Origin: JACPFN01 sp964406135
GTDB taxonomy: Bacteria > Babelota > Babeliae > Babelales > Chromulinivoraceae
DNA: 64,000 bases
Reading direction: 5' to 3'
Assembly: GCA_964406135.1 (NCBI GenBank)
Contig: CAYOQO010000004.1
Location: 30,078-94,077 of the forward strand
Positions 16,859-25,993 of the stretch are shown here, one piece after another. The notes beneath the pieces are model-generated. The model saw only the letters and a list, made by a program, of their open reading frames with translations, was not told where the DNA came from and did no database searches. Made by a program: the position numbers and the translations under genes. Every line of letters begins with the position of its first letter. The first letter of the stretch is position 1.

Positions 16859-19594
16859 TTACTTGCTTACACTTTTCCAATTTTTTCCAGATCGAATTGA
16901 TACTTCCAATGGAATTTCCCACTCAACTGCTTGCACCAAACACTTTTTAAGCAGTTTTTCAGTTTTTTCAACCTGATCATCAGGACACGTTACCAAAAGT
17001 TCATCATGAATTTGAAGCAAAATTTTTCCATCTAACTTTTGATCAGACAAAGCTTTATAAAAATTAATCATCCCGATTTTAGTTACTTCTGCAGCGGTTC
17101 CTTGTGCCGGAGTATTGATTGCCATGCGCCGAGCCAACTCAAACAGATTTTTATTTTTTTCATAAATTCCTGGCAAATATCTTCGACGCCCATACAGTGT
17201 TTTGGTGTAACCAGTTTTTTTTACAAACTCAACCACCTCGTTCATCCATGCCTGCACTCCAGGATATTGCGCAAAATAAAGTTCTATGTATTTTTTTGCA
17301 TCAGCGTACGGCACCGCCATATCACGCGCTAATCCATAGGCGGTCAAGCCATACAAAATACTAAAATTAATCCTTTTACCAACAGAGCGCTCTTGAGCCG
17401 AAACACTTGATTCTGCCTTATCAAACATACGCGCTGCAGTTTGAGCATGAATATCTTTACCCTGCAAAAAAGCATGCATTAAATTTTTATCTTTTGAGAG
17501 TTGCGCCAAAACTCGAAGCTCAATTTGAGAATAATCAGCAGAAATAAAAGACCATCCTTTTTTTGCTTTAAAAGCTGATCGAACATCAACATCATATTCT
17601 TTACCATACTCAAGGCCATCCTTGGGAATATTTTGCATATTTGGATTTGAACTTGAAAGACGCCCTGTTGCAACCAATGTTTGATTCCAGGATGTATGAA
17701 TTTTTTCAGTTTTTGGATTGATGTACGTTGGCAATGCATCAATGTAGGTACTTTTTAATTTGTACAGTTCTCGATAAGCCAAAAGCATCAAAGGAATTTC
17801 ATGCTCTTTTGCCAAAATTGCTAATACTTGTGCATCAGTTGAATAAACTTCACCAGTTCCACTTTTTTTCTGCGGCGTCAATTGTAAAGTTTCAAACAAA
17901 AGCTCTCGCACCTGCTTTGGCGAATTTAAATTAATCTCTTTTCCCGCAGCTTTATGAATTTTATGTTCGATTTGCTCTAAATCATGATTCACTTGTTTGC
18001 TCAAATGGCTCAAAATTTCCGGATCACAAACAATGCCTTCTTTTTGCATTGCAACCAAAACATCATTCACCGGAAGCTCTATTCCATAAAATAGCTCATC
18101 CATCTCTTGTTTTTTTAATTCTTGCACAAAAATAGAAACTAATTTTAAAGTTTGATGTGCATCAGCAGCAGCATATTTTATTGCAGCATCAGCAGGAATA
18201 TGTGAAAAATCTTTTGCTTTATGCTCTTTGACCATGTCTTGATAGGTGATCATTGTTTCATCAAAAAATTGTTGCGACAATTCTTTAAGCCCATTTTTTT
18301 CCCATGATTTTGTAACCAGACTAGCAGCAATCATCGTATCAAATTCAATGCCTGCAATTTCAAATCCTGCTTGTTCAAGCACTAACTGATCAAATTTTGC
18401 ATGATGCATATATTTTTTTATGGCAGCATTTTTTAAAATTGGACCAAAAATTGTTTCAAAAATTTTAAAATCAACTTGAGGCCCTGATTGATGAGCTAAT
18501 GGGATATAAAATGCTTGACCAACTTTGATGGCAACCGAAACTCCAACAAGCTTTGCCTGCATAGGATCTAGGCCATCAGTTTCTGTATCAATTGCAAAAA
18601 ATCCTGCACGCTTCATTTCATTGCAAAGATTTTGTAATGATTGCTGATCATGTATTCCAACAAAATCATATTTTTTAGATAATTCATCTTCTGACTTTGG
18701 TGCAGCAAACATTGAAGTTTGAATTGAAAATTTTTGTTCAATATCTTTCACTAAACTTTTAAATTCTAATTTTTGAAAAAAAGGCAACGCTTTTTGCCAG
18801 TTTTGCAAATTAAATTTTGTATCTTGAATACTTAAATCAATTGCATAATCATGTAACAAAAACAGTTTATAACTCAAATATGCTTCATTTTTTGAAGCTT
18901 TTAAAAGTTCTCGCGTTCGCTCTTTTTTAACTTTGTCCAAATTTTGATACAAATCATCCAAATCATGAAATTGTTTGACCAGCTCTGTTGCACCTTTATC
19001 GCCAATTCCTTTAACTCCAGGAATATTGTCCGACGCGTCACCAACAATTGAAAAATAAAATGGAATTTTTGCTACTTCAAATTCATATCGTTTATAAGCA
19101 TCTTGATCATCCATCACCACATTTTTGAATGGATCAAAAATTAAAATTTCTTTGGACAATGCCTGGCGCATGTCTTTGTCAGACGTTACAAAAATTGACT
19201 GATATCCAGATTTATTAAATTTTAAAGCTGCAGAATATAATAAATCATCTGCTTCTTTGCCAGTTTTGCTCAATTGGGCAATGCCAACCAAATCTGAAAA
19301 TTGTTGAATTAAATCTTTTTGCTCAAAAATATCACTAGGCGCTTCTTGACGTGTTGCTTTGTACACAGAATAAATTTCATGACGATCAGTTTTGCCTTTG
19401 CTGTCCCACACAATCACCATGTGTTCAATATTAAAATCATCAATCAATTTTTTAATCATACGACAAAAACCATAGACCGCATGAATGGTCTGACCTTTGC
19501 TCGTGTGCAATGGACGAAGACCGTAGTATGCTCGATACAAAAATGATGAACCGTCAACAAGAAAAACTGATTTTTTTGAAATTCGATGTGTCAT
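16859..19594 (-). CDS. polA: DNA polymerase I
   Basis: 911 residues with all three domains. The 5'-3' nuclease covers about 1-290 (FLVDGSSFLYRAYYGLR, VTSDKDMRQ, GVKGIGDKGA). The 3'-5' proofreading domain at about 310-490 keeps its acidic residues (DTETDGL, HHAKFD, YAAADAH). The polymerase domain keeps motif A (SADYSQIELRVLA), the O-helix (RSVGKRINFSILYG) and motif C (QIHDELL). It removes RNA primers and fills gaps. The start at 19594 is an ATG, giving MTHRISKKSVFLVDGSS. Confidence 0.97.
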   Translation of the reverse strand: MTHRISKKSVFLVDGSSFLYRAYYGLRPLHTSKGQTIHAVYGFCRMIKKLIDDFNIEHMVIVWDSKGKTDRHEIYSVYKATRQEAPSDIFEQKDLIQQFSDLVGIAQLSKTGKEADDLLYSAALKFNKSGYQSIFVTSDKDMRQALSKEILIFDPFKNVVMDDQDAYKRYEFEVAKIPFYFSIVGDASDNIPGVKGIGDKGATELVKQFHDLDDLYQNLDKVKKERTRELLKASKNEAYLSYKLFLLHDYAIDLSIQDTKFNLQNWQKALPFFQKLEFKSLVKDIEQKFSIQTSMFAAPKSEDELSKKYDFVGIHDQQSLQNLCNEMKRAGFFAIDTETDGLDPMQAKLVGVSVAIKVGQAFYIPLAHQSGPQVDFKIFETIFGPILKNAAIKKYMHHAKFDQLVLEQAGFEIAGIEFDTMIAASLVTKSWEKNGLKELSQQFFDETMITYQDMVKEHKAKDFSHIPADAAIKYAAADAHQTLKLVSIFVQELKKQEMDELFYGIELPVNDVLVAMQKEGIVCDPEILSHLSKQVNHDLEQIEHKIHKAAGKEINLNSPKQVRELLFETLQLTPQKKSGTGEVYSTDAQVLAILAKEHEIPLMLLAYRELYKLKSTYIDALPTYINPKTEKIHTSWNQTLVATGRLSSSNPNMQNIPKDGLEYGKEYDVDVRSAFKAKKGWSFISADYSQIELRVLAQLSKDKNLMHAFLQGKDIHAQTAARMFDKAESSVSAQERSVGKRINFSILYGLTAYGLARDMAVPYADAKKYIELYFAQYPGVQAWMNEVVEFVKKTGYTKTLYGRRRYLPGIYEKNKNLFELARRMAINTPAQGTAAEVTKIGMINFYKALSDQKLDGKILLQIHDELLVTCPDDQVEKTEKLLKKCLVQAVEWEIPLEVSIRSGKNWKSVSK

Positions 19595-19711
19595 GAATTA
19601 TTCCTGATTTTATTGCCTGCAAAACTAGCATAGTTTATCAAAATCTTTTGGCAAGCTTGCAAAACAGAAGTCATTTTTGCTATTTTGTAGTATTACAAAA
19701 GGGGGAATTGT

Positions 19712-20158
19712 ATGAAAAATATCAACCTTATTTTTTGTTTTTTGATCATGACCACCACGGCAAAATGCTCGATCACCAGAGAACGAAATTGGACCTGGAG
19801 CATTGTTTGCAATCCTGAAACACTGACACTTCAAGTCCATGCCTCTGCAGTCCATACATCATTTGACATGCAAAAAGGAACTCTTTTTGATCACACCCAT
19901 GATCATGGCAACCTGCTTATTCTTATTGTTTATGGCATTGCACAAAACATTCATGAACACAAAATTTCTCAAAAAAGAACGGCTTTTTTAATTCCAACGT
20001 CACAAGATCGTTATCATGCATTAGTTTACGATCCGACAACCCCCGACTCTATCAATTATTTTGACATTCAAGAATCAAACCAATATTTAAAATTTGACTC
20101 AGAAACTTTTCAAGAATTAAAAAAATTGACTCAAAGCCATAAAAACTTACAAAAATAA
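19712..20158 (+). CDS. Secreted protein of unknown function
   Basis: 148 residues from an ATG at 19712 preceded by GGGGGAA. The signal peptide is MKNINLIFCFLIMTTTAKC; the Cys at its end might be a lipobox variant (TTAKC), but this is weak. The mature part contains several histidines (FDHTHDHGNLL, QNIHEHK). No known family is recognised. It overlaps the 3' end of mutY by 12 bp on the opposite strand. Confidence 0.5.
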   Translation: MKNINLIFCFLIMTTTAKCSITRERNWTWSIVCNPETLTLQVHASAVHTSFDMQKGTLFDHTHDHGNLLILIVYGIAQNIHEHKISQKRTAFLIPTSQDRYHALVYDPTTPDSINYFDIQESNQYLKFDSETFQELKKLTQSHKNLQK

Positions 20159-20953
20159 TTGATTTTCATCTTTTTTAATCATTTTTTCATTCACAAGCTG
20201 TTCAGCAATTTTTGAAACATCATGTTGATTGTTCGGAAACTCTTCTGCCACAAGTTCAAGGAGTTCATCGACTGAAACTGTTTGCAATTTTGCCAAAATC
20301 CGAATCACTGCACCACGAATTTGACGTCGTGAACCAATAAATTTTGATTGTCGTGCATAATGTTTACTGTTTTTATTGTTTATCTTTAATTCTCTTTTTA
20401 AAAATACACCATAGTCCATCAAAGCATAGTACCATTCACGTGGATTTTTATAGTCAAGTGACTCTTGAATGAATAGCAAAAGTTGCTGATCTGAAATATT
20501 TTCTTGTCCTAAAAAAAATTCATGTAAAAACACTGTTCGGATATTGGTTTCAATAAAAACAACGGGCAGATTAAATGCAAATGCACAAATTGACCCTGCA
20601 GTGTTTGGACCAATGCCCGGCAACATTTGCAAAATTTTTAAATCTTTTGGCAACTGCCCTTCAAATTCATGCATAATTTTTTGCGCAGATGCATAAAGCG
20701 CCAACCCTCGACGATTGTATCCAAGTCCTTGCCAGGCTAACAAAATTTGATACTGACTTGCACTGGCTAATGCTTGAAAATCAGGAAATTTTTGTAGCCA
20801 TGCTTCAAATTTTGGGAGTACACGAGCTGTTTGTGTTTGCTGAAGCATCACTTCAGAAATAAAAACTTTGTACGGTGTAATATTTTCCCGCCATACAAAA
20901 TTGCGTTTATTTTTGTGATAAAAATTATAAATTTTTTGTTGAAATAATTTCAT
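20147..20953 (-). CDS. mutY: A/G-specific adenine glycosylase (MutY-like) lacking the Fe-S cluster
   Basis: 268 residues of the HhH-GPD superfamily. The catalytic Glu is E34 in SEVMLQQTQ and the helix-hairpin-helix is LPGIGPNTAGSI at 111-122. At the place of the catalytic Asp is E135 in FIETNIRTV. The four cysteines of the 4Fe-4S loop are missing; the only Cys in the protein is C123. The C-terminus is a short winged-helix-like segment instead of the NUDIX-like domain. It should remove A opposite 8-oxoG, but the altered centre leaves some doubt. Its ATG overlaps the stop of the preceding gene (ATGA), so the two are translationally coupled. Confidence 0.8.
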   Translation of the reverse strand: MKLFQQKIYNFYHKNKRNFVWRENITPYKVFISEVMLQQTQTARVLPKFEAWLQKFPDFQALASASQYQILLAWQGLGYNRRGLALYASAQKIMHEFEGQLPKDLKILQMLPGIGPNTAGSICAFAFNLPVVFIETNIRTVFLHEFFLGQENISDQQLLLFIQESLDYKNPREWYYALMDYGVFLKRELKINNKNSKHYARQSKFIGSRRQIRGAVIRILAKLQTVSVDELLELVAEEFPNNQHDVSKIAEQLVNEKMIKKDENQLFL

Positions 20954-21582
20954 GAAAAATTTGCAACTGCGCTTGATTTTTTTAAAACCATTGAAAATAT
21001 TTCATAATAGTGATCAGACTTAATTATTGTTGCTAATGTTTTTCTTAACTCTGAAATTTCTATACAATTTCCAGAAAGTACTCGCAAAGTTGTTTGTACC
21101 TGATTAACTTCCGATGATTTTATGCCATTTACTTTCATGAGATAATCATTTATCATTGGCTGCAAATCCTGCCAATCAGGTAAACAAATAACACTTACTT
21201 CTTGCGACATGTTTTGAATTTCATTAACAATCTGAAATGTAGTTTTTTGTCCTCGCATACCAAAATTTAATGGGCGCGCTTGCTGCATCATCACAAGTGT
21301 CATAGTTAATTTATTAGCATCAAATATTTTTCCTGCCAAAAATTGAATTTGTTCCCAAGAGTATTTATTTGGTTTCAAAATCAGGTTAAGCAAAGAACCA
21401 TCTGGAGTTTGAAAATATGGCAATTCTGGACAAGCTTCAAAATATGCATCATAAAAAAAGACATTTCTTGAATTTGTTGATTGAGTTTCAAAAGCATCTC
21501 CTATGGTCAAAAATCTTTGAGGCATAGACGCAAACGTTTTTATAAAAAAAACAGTTAAAATTAAAAATATTATTTTTTTCAT
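20950..21582 (-). CDS. Secreted protein of unknown function, coupled to mutY
   Basis: 210 residues. The signal peptide is MKKIIFLILTVFFIKTFAS. The rest is a mixed alpha/beta sequence without a family I recognise (FLTIGDAFETQ, MRGQKTTFQIVNEIQNMSQEVSVICLPD split by variable parts). It lies between murE (24-bp gap) and mutY (4-bp overlap), in what looks like a single operon agcS-murE-this-mutY. Confidence 0.5.
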   Translation of the reverse strand: MKKIIFLILTVFFIKTFASMPQRFLTIGDAFETQSTNSRNVFFYDAYFEACPELPYFQTPDGSLLNLILKPNKYSWEQIQFLAGKIFDANKLTMTLVMMQQARPLNFGMRGQKTTFQIVNEIQNMSQEVSVICLPDWQDLQPMINDYLMKVNGIKSSEVNQVQTTLRVLSGNCIEISELRKTLATIIKSDHYYEIFSMVLKKSSAVANFS

Positions 21583-21606
21583 ACATGATCTTTTTATTAA
21601 TTTTTT

Positions 21607-23049
21607 TTAAACATCTTCAATTACAAACGGTCGAATAATTGAACGCTCTTTAAAAGGAAATGTTAAGCCACCAACTATCTGATATTCGTCACGACCTTTT
21701 CCCAAAATTGCCACAATGCTGCCAGGTTTGGTTAATTCATAACCGAGTTCAATTGCTTTAACACGATTCAATTCTTTGTAAAATTCAAATGAAACATCTT
21801 TTGAAAAACCAACTTCAACATCTTTTGCAATTTCAATTGGATTTTCATCCCGAGGATTATCTGATGTTAAAATGACAATATCACAATATTTTTGTGCAAT
21901 AGCACCCATAATTGGACGTTTTTGCTTATCACGATTTCCAGCAGATCCAAAAACCACAATCAAATGTGAAGTCATTGATCGAAGCGTTGACAAAACAGCC
22001 TCAAATGAAGATGGATTATGAGCATAATCAATAAAGCAACGTGCACCATTTTTTAAATGGTATTGTTCCATACGCCCCGGCACATAAGGCAAGTTTTTTA
22101 AACTCCATGTTGCATCATCCAAATTAATGTTTAAAGCATGAAGCATGCCAAGAACCCCAAGCAAATTGTATACGTTAAACATACCAAGCAACGGTAAAAA
22201 TATTTCATACAACTGTTCATTAATTTTGACATGCACAAAATTACCATCAGCTTTTTGATGCACACAGCCATGAATCGTTGCAGATTTATCTTGCAGTGAA
22301 AATGATGAACAATCTGAAAATTCTTTGATCAGCCCTGCAACATTTGCATCATCAATATTAAAAAACATGTTTTTTGGATCTTTAATTTTTGGAATTAAAA
22401 GTTTTTTTGCTGCAAAATATTCTGACAAATCTTTATAAAACTCCAAATGTTCATGAGAAAAATTAGTAAAGACACCAGCCTCAAACTCAATTCCTTCAAT
22501 TCGTTGCAAGGTTAATGCTTGAGCCGACACTTCCATAACCACATATTCAATACCACGACACACGCATTCATGCAAAAACATTTGAATTTGATCTGGCAAA
22601 GGAGTTGTTAAATTTACATTCACCAAATCTGCACCAATTCTTTTTTCAACGGTGCTGATCAATGCAACTTTTTTACCCATAGAAAGCAACATGTGATATG
22701 CCATGTATGATGTTGAAGTTTTGCCTTTAGTGCCCGTAACTGCAACAATTTTTAATTTTTGTGCAGGATAATTTAAAGCTTGCGCTGATAATTCAGACAA
22801 TGCTTTGCGACAATCATCAACATACACAAGCTCTGCATGATGATTTAAAATCATCAATTTAAGCTCTGGTGACACAACCGTGTCACCCTGCACAACTATT
22901 TTTTTGGCACCCTTTTGCAAAGCCAAAGGAACAAAATCTAATCCATTCAACTTAGTGCCCGAAATGGCTACAAAAGTTGTTCCCTGTCCCACAAAATCTG
23001 TATGAGCGGTTACTGGATAAATTGAAGCAAGATTAATTCCGTTATGCAT
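21607..23049 (-). CDS. murE: UDP-MurNAc-tripeptide synthetase, meso-DAP type
   Basis: 480 residues. The three Mur ligase domains are present: an N-terminal UMP-binding part (TTFVAISGTKLNG), the ATP domain with VTGTKGKTSTSY (P-loop at 105-112) and the C-terminal domain with FIDYAHNP and TSDNPRDENP. The DNPR box is that of enzymes adding meso-diaminopimelate, so the cell wall is the Gram-negative type. It acts in the cytoplasm on the peptidoglycan precursor. Its start overlaps the preceding transporter gene by 8 bp. Confidence 0.95.
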   Translation of the reverse strand: MHNGINLASIYPVTAHTDFVGQGTTFVAISGTKLNGLDFVPLALQKGAKKIVVQGDTVVSPELKLMILNHHAELVYVDDCRKALSELSAQALNYPAQKLKIVAVTGTKGKTSTSYMAYHMLLSMGKKVALISTVEKRIGADLVNVNLTTPLPDQIQMFLHECVCRGIEYVVMEVSAQALTLQRIEGIEFEAGVFTNFSHEHLEFYKDLSEYFAAKKLLIPKIKDPKNMFFNIDDANVAGLIKEFSDCSSFSLQDKSATIHGCVHQKADGNFVHVKINEQLYEIFLPLLGMFNVYNLLGVLGMLHALNINLDDATWSLKNLPYVPGRMEQYHLKNGARCFIDYAHNPSSFEAVLSTLRSMTSHLIVVFGSAGNRDKQKRPIMGAIAQKYCDIVILTSDNPRDENPIEIAKDVEVGFSKDVSFEFYKELNRVKAIELGYELTKPGSIVAILGKGRDEYQIVGGLTFPFKERSIIRPFVIEDV

Positions 23050-24376
23050 GTTTTTTATGGTATGAATTTAAACCAGATTTAATAATCTTAACAAACCAAA
23101 ACAATGCACAAACATTAATCAAGAATAAAAATGCTGCTGCAATTCCGCATGCTCCAAAAAGTTTTTTCACATTCATCACAGTTCCCCCAAATGCACAGAC
23201 TGTGTAAAAAATTGGAAATGCAAAACTTAAATTTTTTGGAAGCAATGAATCCCAACATGATTTTGCAATAAATGCAAAGGCAACCACAGCACTTGTTGCA
23301 AAAATGACAACAAGTGAACTGACAATCCAACCAGCCATTGAACCAAATACTGTTTCATATGAAGAAATCAACAACATAATACTAGTTTCGCCATTGTTCC
23401 ACATGCCACTTGAAATAACTGACAATGCAACCAAGAAACATACAACGTGTGTATTGATAAACACTGAAAGCATCGACATAATTCCATTTTTTACTGGATC
23501 TTGTCCTTTGCCAGTACCAAATGCAATTGCTGCAGTTCCAAGTCCCGATTCTCCAGCATTTGCACCAACTAAAAAGCCCCATTTAATAACTTGTTGCATT
23601 GCAAATGCAAAAGTTCCACCAAGCAATGCTTGCGGATGCATTGCTGAGCCAACAATAAGATACAATGCTGCAGGAATTGTTTGCCAATGATAGATCAAAA
23701 CACAAAGTGCAGAAATTAAAAATCCAAAAACTTTTACGGGAACTAATTTGTCTAAAAATTTCACAATGCGACCTGCACCGCCAAACACAACATAACCAAC
23801 TAATGCAAAAATAATTCCTGCGGTAATGTTGACATCAATGTTCCATGAACGAGCAAGTGCGCCACCCACAGCATTACATTGAATCATGTTGCCGCCCACA
23901 ATCATGAAAATAAAACCAAAAATTGAAAATAATAATGAAAGTAATGCACCACCTGGCAATAAACTTAAATAGTACATTGGACCAGATTTTTGCGGTGTTG
24001 ATTTATCACTAAAATATGTTGCAAGAAATACTTCAGAGAAACGAAGTGAAATTGCAAAAGTTGACATCACGAGTAACCAAAAAATTGCACCAGGACCACC
24101 AGCTGCAATCGCAACAGGAATTCCTGATAAACTTCCATTACCAATGTTACCACCAAGTGTATTCATAAAAGCTTGAAACGGAGAAAGCTGCCCTGAAGCA
24201 GCAGAAGCAGAACTTGATTGAGGTTTAAAAACCAAACGAATTGATTCTAAAAAATATCGAAATTGAACAAACCCAAGTTGCAACGTCATGAACACGCAAG
24301 TACCAAAGAAAAATATTAAAAAAGGCATGCTCCAAATGTAAGCATCAACTTGATCTAAAAATTGTGAAATATCCAT
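23042..24376 (-). CDS. Sodium:alanine/glycine symporter (AgcS family)
   Basis: 444 residues with about ten membrane helices. Family motifs: FQAFMNTLGGNIGNGSLSG near residue 70 and ISLRFSEVFLATYF, with GANAGESGLGTA in the later half. AgcS transporters import alanine or glycine with Na+. It heads the operon that contains murE, so the alanine it imports could feed D-Ala/L-Ala supply for the wall; that link is inference. Members of this family are also used to take amino acids from a host. Confidence 0.9.
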   Translation of the reverse strand: MDISQFLDQVDAYIWSMPFLIFFFGTCVFMTLQLGFVQFRYFLESIRLVFKPQSSSASAASGQLSPFQAFMNTLGGNIGNGSLSGIPVAIAAGGPGAIFWLLVMSTFAISLRFSEVFLATYFSDKSTPQKSGPMYYLSLLPGGALLSLLFSIFGFIFMIVGGNMIQCNAVGGALARSWNIDVNITAGIIFALVGYVVFGGAGRIVKFLDKLVPVKVFGFLISALCVLIYHWQTIPAALYLIVGSAMHPQALLGGTFAFAMQQVIKWGFLVGANAGESGLGTAAIAFGTGKGQDPVKNGIMSMLSVFINTHVVCFLVALSVISSGMWNNGETSIMLLISSYETVFGSMAGWIVSSLVVIFATSAVVAFAFIAKSCWDSLLPKNLSFAFPIFYTVCAFGGTVMNVKKLFGACGIAAAFLFLINVCALFWFVKIIKSGLNSYHKKHA

Positions 24377-24407
24377 AAATTTTCCTTTTTATTTCACATA
24401 ATATTAT

Positions 24408-24436
24408 TTGCCATCTTAACTTAAAAAAGTTATAAA
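24408..24436 (+). promoter_or_regulatory. Sigma-70 type promoter for ruvX
   Basis: TTGCCA at 24408-24413 and TATAAA at 24431-24436 are spaced by exactly 17 bp, 47 bp before the ruvX ATG. It lies in the divergent gap with the AgcS gene. Confidence 0.6.
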
Positions 24437-24483
24437 ATACTGTAACATAAATTTAAAAAAATGAACAAGAAAGCTAATTTTCT

Positions 24484-24879
24484 ATGAAAGTTATTGCACT
24501 TGACCTTGGTGATGTTTGGGTTGGAACTGCAATGAGTGATTCTTTAAAAATGATTGCCAAACCATACAAAACAATTAAGCTTCCAGAACTTTTTGAATTT
24601 TTAACAAAAACTGTTACAACAGAAAAAATTGATACCATCGTAGTTGGATATCCAAAAACGATGAAAGGAACTGAAAGTGCTCAAACAAAAAAAGTGCTTG
24701 AACAAAAAGAACAAATTGAACAAACATTTCCTAATATAAAAATTATTTTATGGGATGAACGACTTTCAAGCAAAACAGCACGATCAATTCAAGGAAAAAA
24801 AGCACGCACACAAGCAACCAATGAACATTCAATTGCTGCTGCAGTAATTTTGCAAACTTACTTACAATTTTTAAGCTAA
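24484..24879 (+). CDS. ruvX: Putative Holliday junction resolvase / pre-16S rRNA nuclease YqgF
   Basis: 131 residues of the YqgF RNase H-like fold. It starts with IALDLGDVWVGTAMSD (first acidic residue), has VVGYPKTMKG in the middle and WDERLSSKTA with the later acidic residues, then NEHSIAAAVILQTYL. In other bacteria this protein processes the 5' end of 16S rRNA and has been linked to recombination. It has its own promoter. Confidence 0.92.
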   Translation: MKVIALDLGDVWVGTAMSDSLKMIAKPYKTIKLPELFEFLTKTVTTEKIDTIVVGYPKTMKGTESAQTKKVLEQKEQIEQTFPNIKIILWDERLSSKTARSIQGKKARTQATNEHSIAAAVILQTYLQFLS

Positions 24880-24880
24880 G

Positions 24881-25048
24881 TTTTTACAAAAATTGGATCT
24901 CTTGATGAACAGATTTTTTAATCACTGGGTCCCCGCCTTTCACTGATGCTCAAACTACCACAAACAAATAGCGCGCTTGTCCTCAGAAGTTTTAACGAAG
25001 GAGGAAGGACTGCGAGATCTAATTTTTTACAAAAATTGGATCTCTTGA
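24881..25048. repeat. 25-bp direct repeats flanking a composite palindromic element
   Basis: The 25-mer TTTTTACAAAAATTGGATCT-CTTGA occurs at 24881-24905 and again at 25024-25048, 143 bp apart. Between them is a GC-richer block starting GGGTCCCCGCC at 24927. It contains GAAGTTTTAACGAAG at 24986-25000, and the same 15-mer occurs on the minus strand inside rsmE at 28574-28588. The block belongs to the dispersed element family; the direct repeats may mark its insertion or a local duplication. Confidence 0.6.
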
Positions 25049-25110
25049 CTTTCGGTAAACATTCATCATAACATAAGAAACGTCGACCTCATTTTAAGCG
25101 GAGACGTTTT

Positions 25111-25287
25111 ATGCAGTGTAGAAAGTGTTCAGGGCTCATGATTCAGCAACTGTTCTTTGATCATTTTCTCAATTTTGAAGGATGGAAGTGCCTTAATTGC
25201 GGTAAAGTCACTTTAAAAAAAGAGAAAGTTTTGGAGTATGATTACTTTGGAATATACTTACAACAACAAAAACCAAGAAAAAAATAA
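25111..25287 (+). CDS. Small zinc-ribbon protein
   Basis: A 58-residue frame from the ATG at 25111, with GCGGAG about 9 bases upstream, to TAA at 25285-25287. It starts MQCRKCSGLM and has GWKCLNCGKV at 24-33, so two CxxC pairs form a classic zinc ribbon, followed by a basic Gln/Lys tail. Small proteins of this pattern (CxxC.G.M...F...GWxCxNCG) are widespread and of unknown function, perhaps nucleic-acid binding. It ends 6 bp before tsaB and probably shares its transcript. Confidence 0.7.
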   Translation: MQCRKCSGLMIQQLFFDHFLNFEGWKCLNCGKVTLKKEKVLEYDYFGIYLQQQKPRKK

Positions 25288-25293
25288 ACTTTC

Positions 25294-25950
25294 ATGAACT
25301 ATTACCTGATTCTTCAATATCCTTACGAAATTGTGCAAGTCGCACTCTGTCAAAATGGAAACATAATTCAAGAAATTACACAGCATAAGCACCATGCAAT
25401 TCGCACCACAATTCCCAATATTCAAGCCTTGCTTGATCAACATAATTTAAAATTATCAGATATCGCATGCATTGGTATTAATGTTGGTCCTGGACCGTAC
25501 AACACCCTTCGAGCACTGTTGACTATGGCAAATGGCATTCACTTTGCAATCAAAACTCCACTTATCGCAATGTCTGCACTCGAGCTTTTACAGTCAGAAA
25601 CAGAAGCACAAAACAGCTTAGTAATACTTCATGCATTTTTAGGCCATGTATTTTATCGCATGAAACTTGATGAAAAAATAATTGAAGGGAGCTCTGAAAT
25701 TACAGATCTTATCAAAATTATGAATGAACAAGAATTATCTTCACCGCTACTTTGCACAGGCAATGGCGCAGCACTACACCAACAAATTTTGCTTGATGCA
25801 TGCAACCAAAATATAATTTTTGCTGAAAAAATTATCGCTTTCAACTCACTGCAAAGATTAGCGCAAGCAACACATGAAAAATTAGAACAAAAAGATTTTG
25901 CAAAAGATTATGTTCAGCCAATTTATTTTGACAACTTAACAAAAAAATAA
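25294..25950 (+). CDS. tsaB: tRNA threonylcarbamoyladenosine complex subunit TsaB
   Basis: 218 residues of the ASKHA fold. The first strand is MNYYLILQYP, and GINVGPGPYNTLRALLTMANG matches the family's GPGSFTGLR region in a diverged form. The C-terminal half is short and variable, as usual. TsaB is a non-catalytic partner of TsaD in making t6A in tRNA. The usual N-terminal D-T-S of TsaB is not kept, so the protein is a diverged member. Confidence 0.8.
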   Translation: MNYYLILQYPYEIVQVALCQNGNIIQEITQHKHHAIRTTIPNIQALLDQHNLKLSDIACIGINVGPGPYNTLRALLTMANGIHFAIKTPLIAMSALELLQSETEAQNSLVILHAFLGHVFYRMKLDEKIIEGSSEITDLIKIMNEQELSSPLLCTGNGAALHQQILLDACNQNIIFAEKIIAFNSLQRLAQATHEKLEQKDFAKDYVQPIYFDNLTKK

Positions 25951-25975
25951 GAGTCCGTTTTTCAACGAACTCTTA
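25948..25975 (-). terminator. Terminator between tsaB and a secreted-protein gene
   Basis: A 12-bp stem TAAGAGTCCGTT / AACGAACTCTTA with loop TTTC. Its one C.A mismatch on the + strand becomes a G.U pair in a minus-strand transcript, so it mainly serves the minus-strand gene ending at 25994. It includes the tsaB stop codon. Confidence 0.7.
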
Positions 25976-25993
25976 AATTTAAAATCAATTAAA

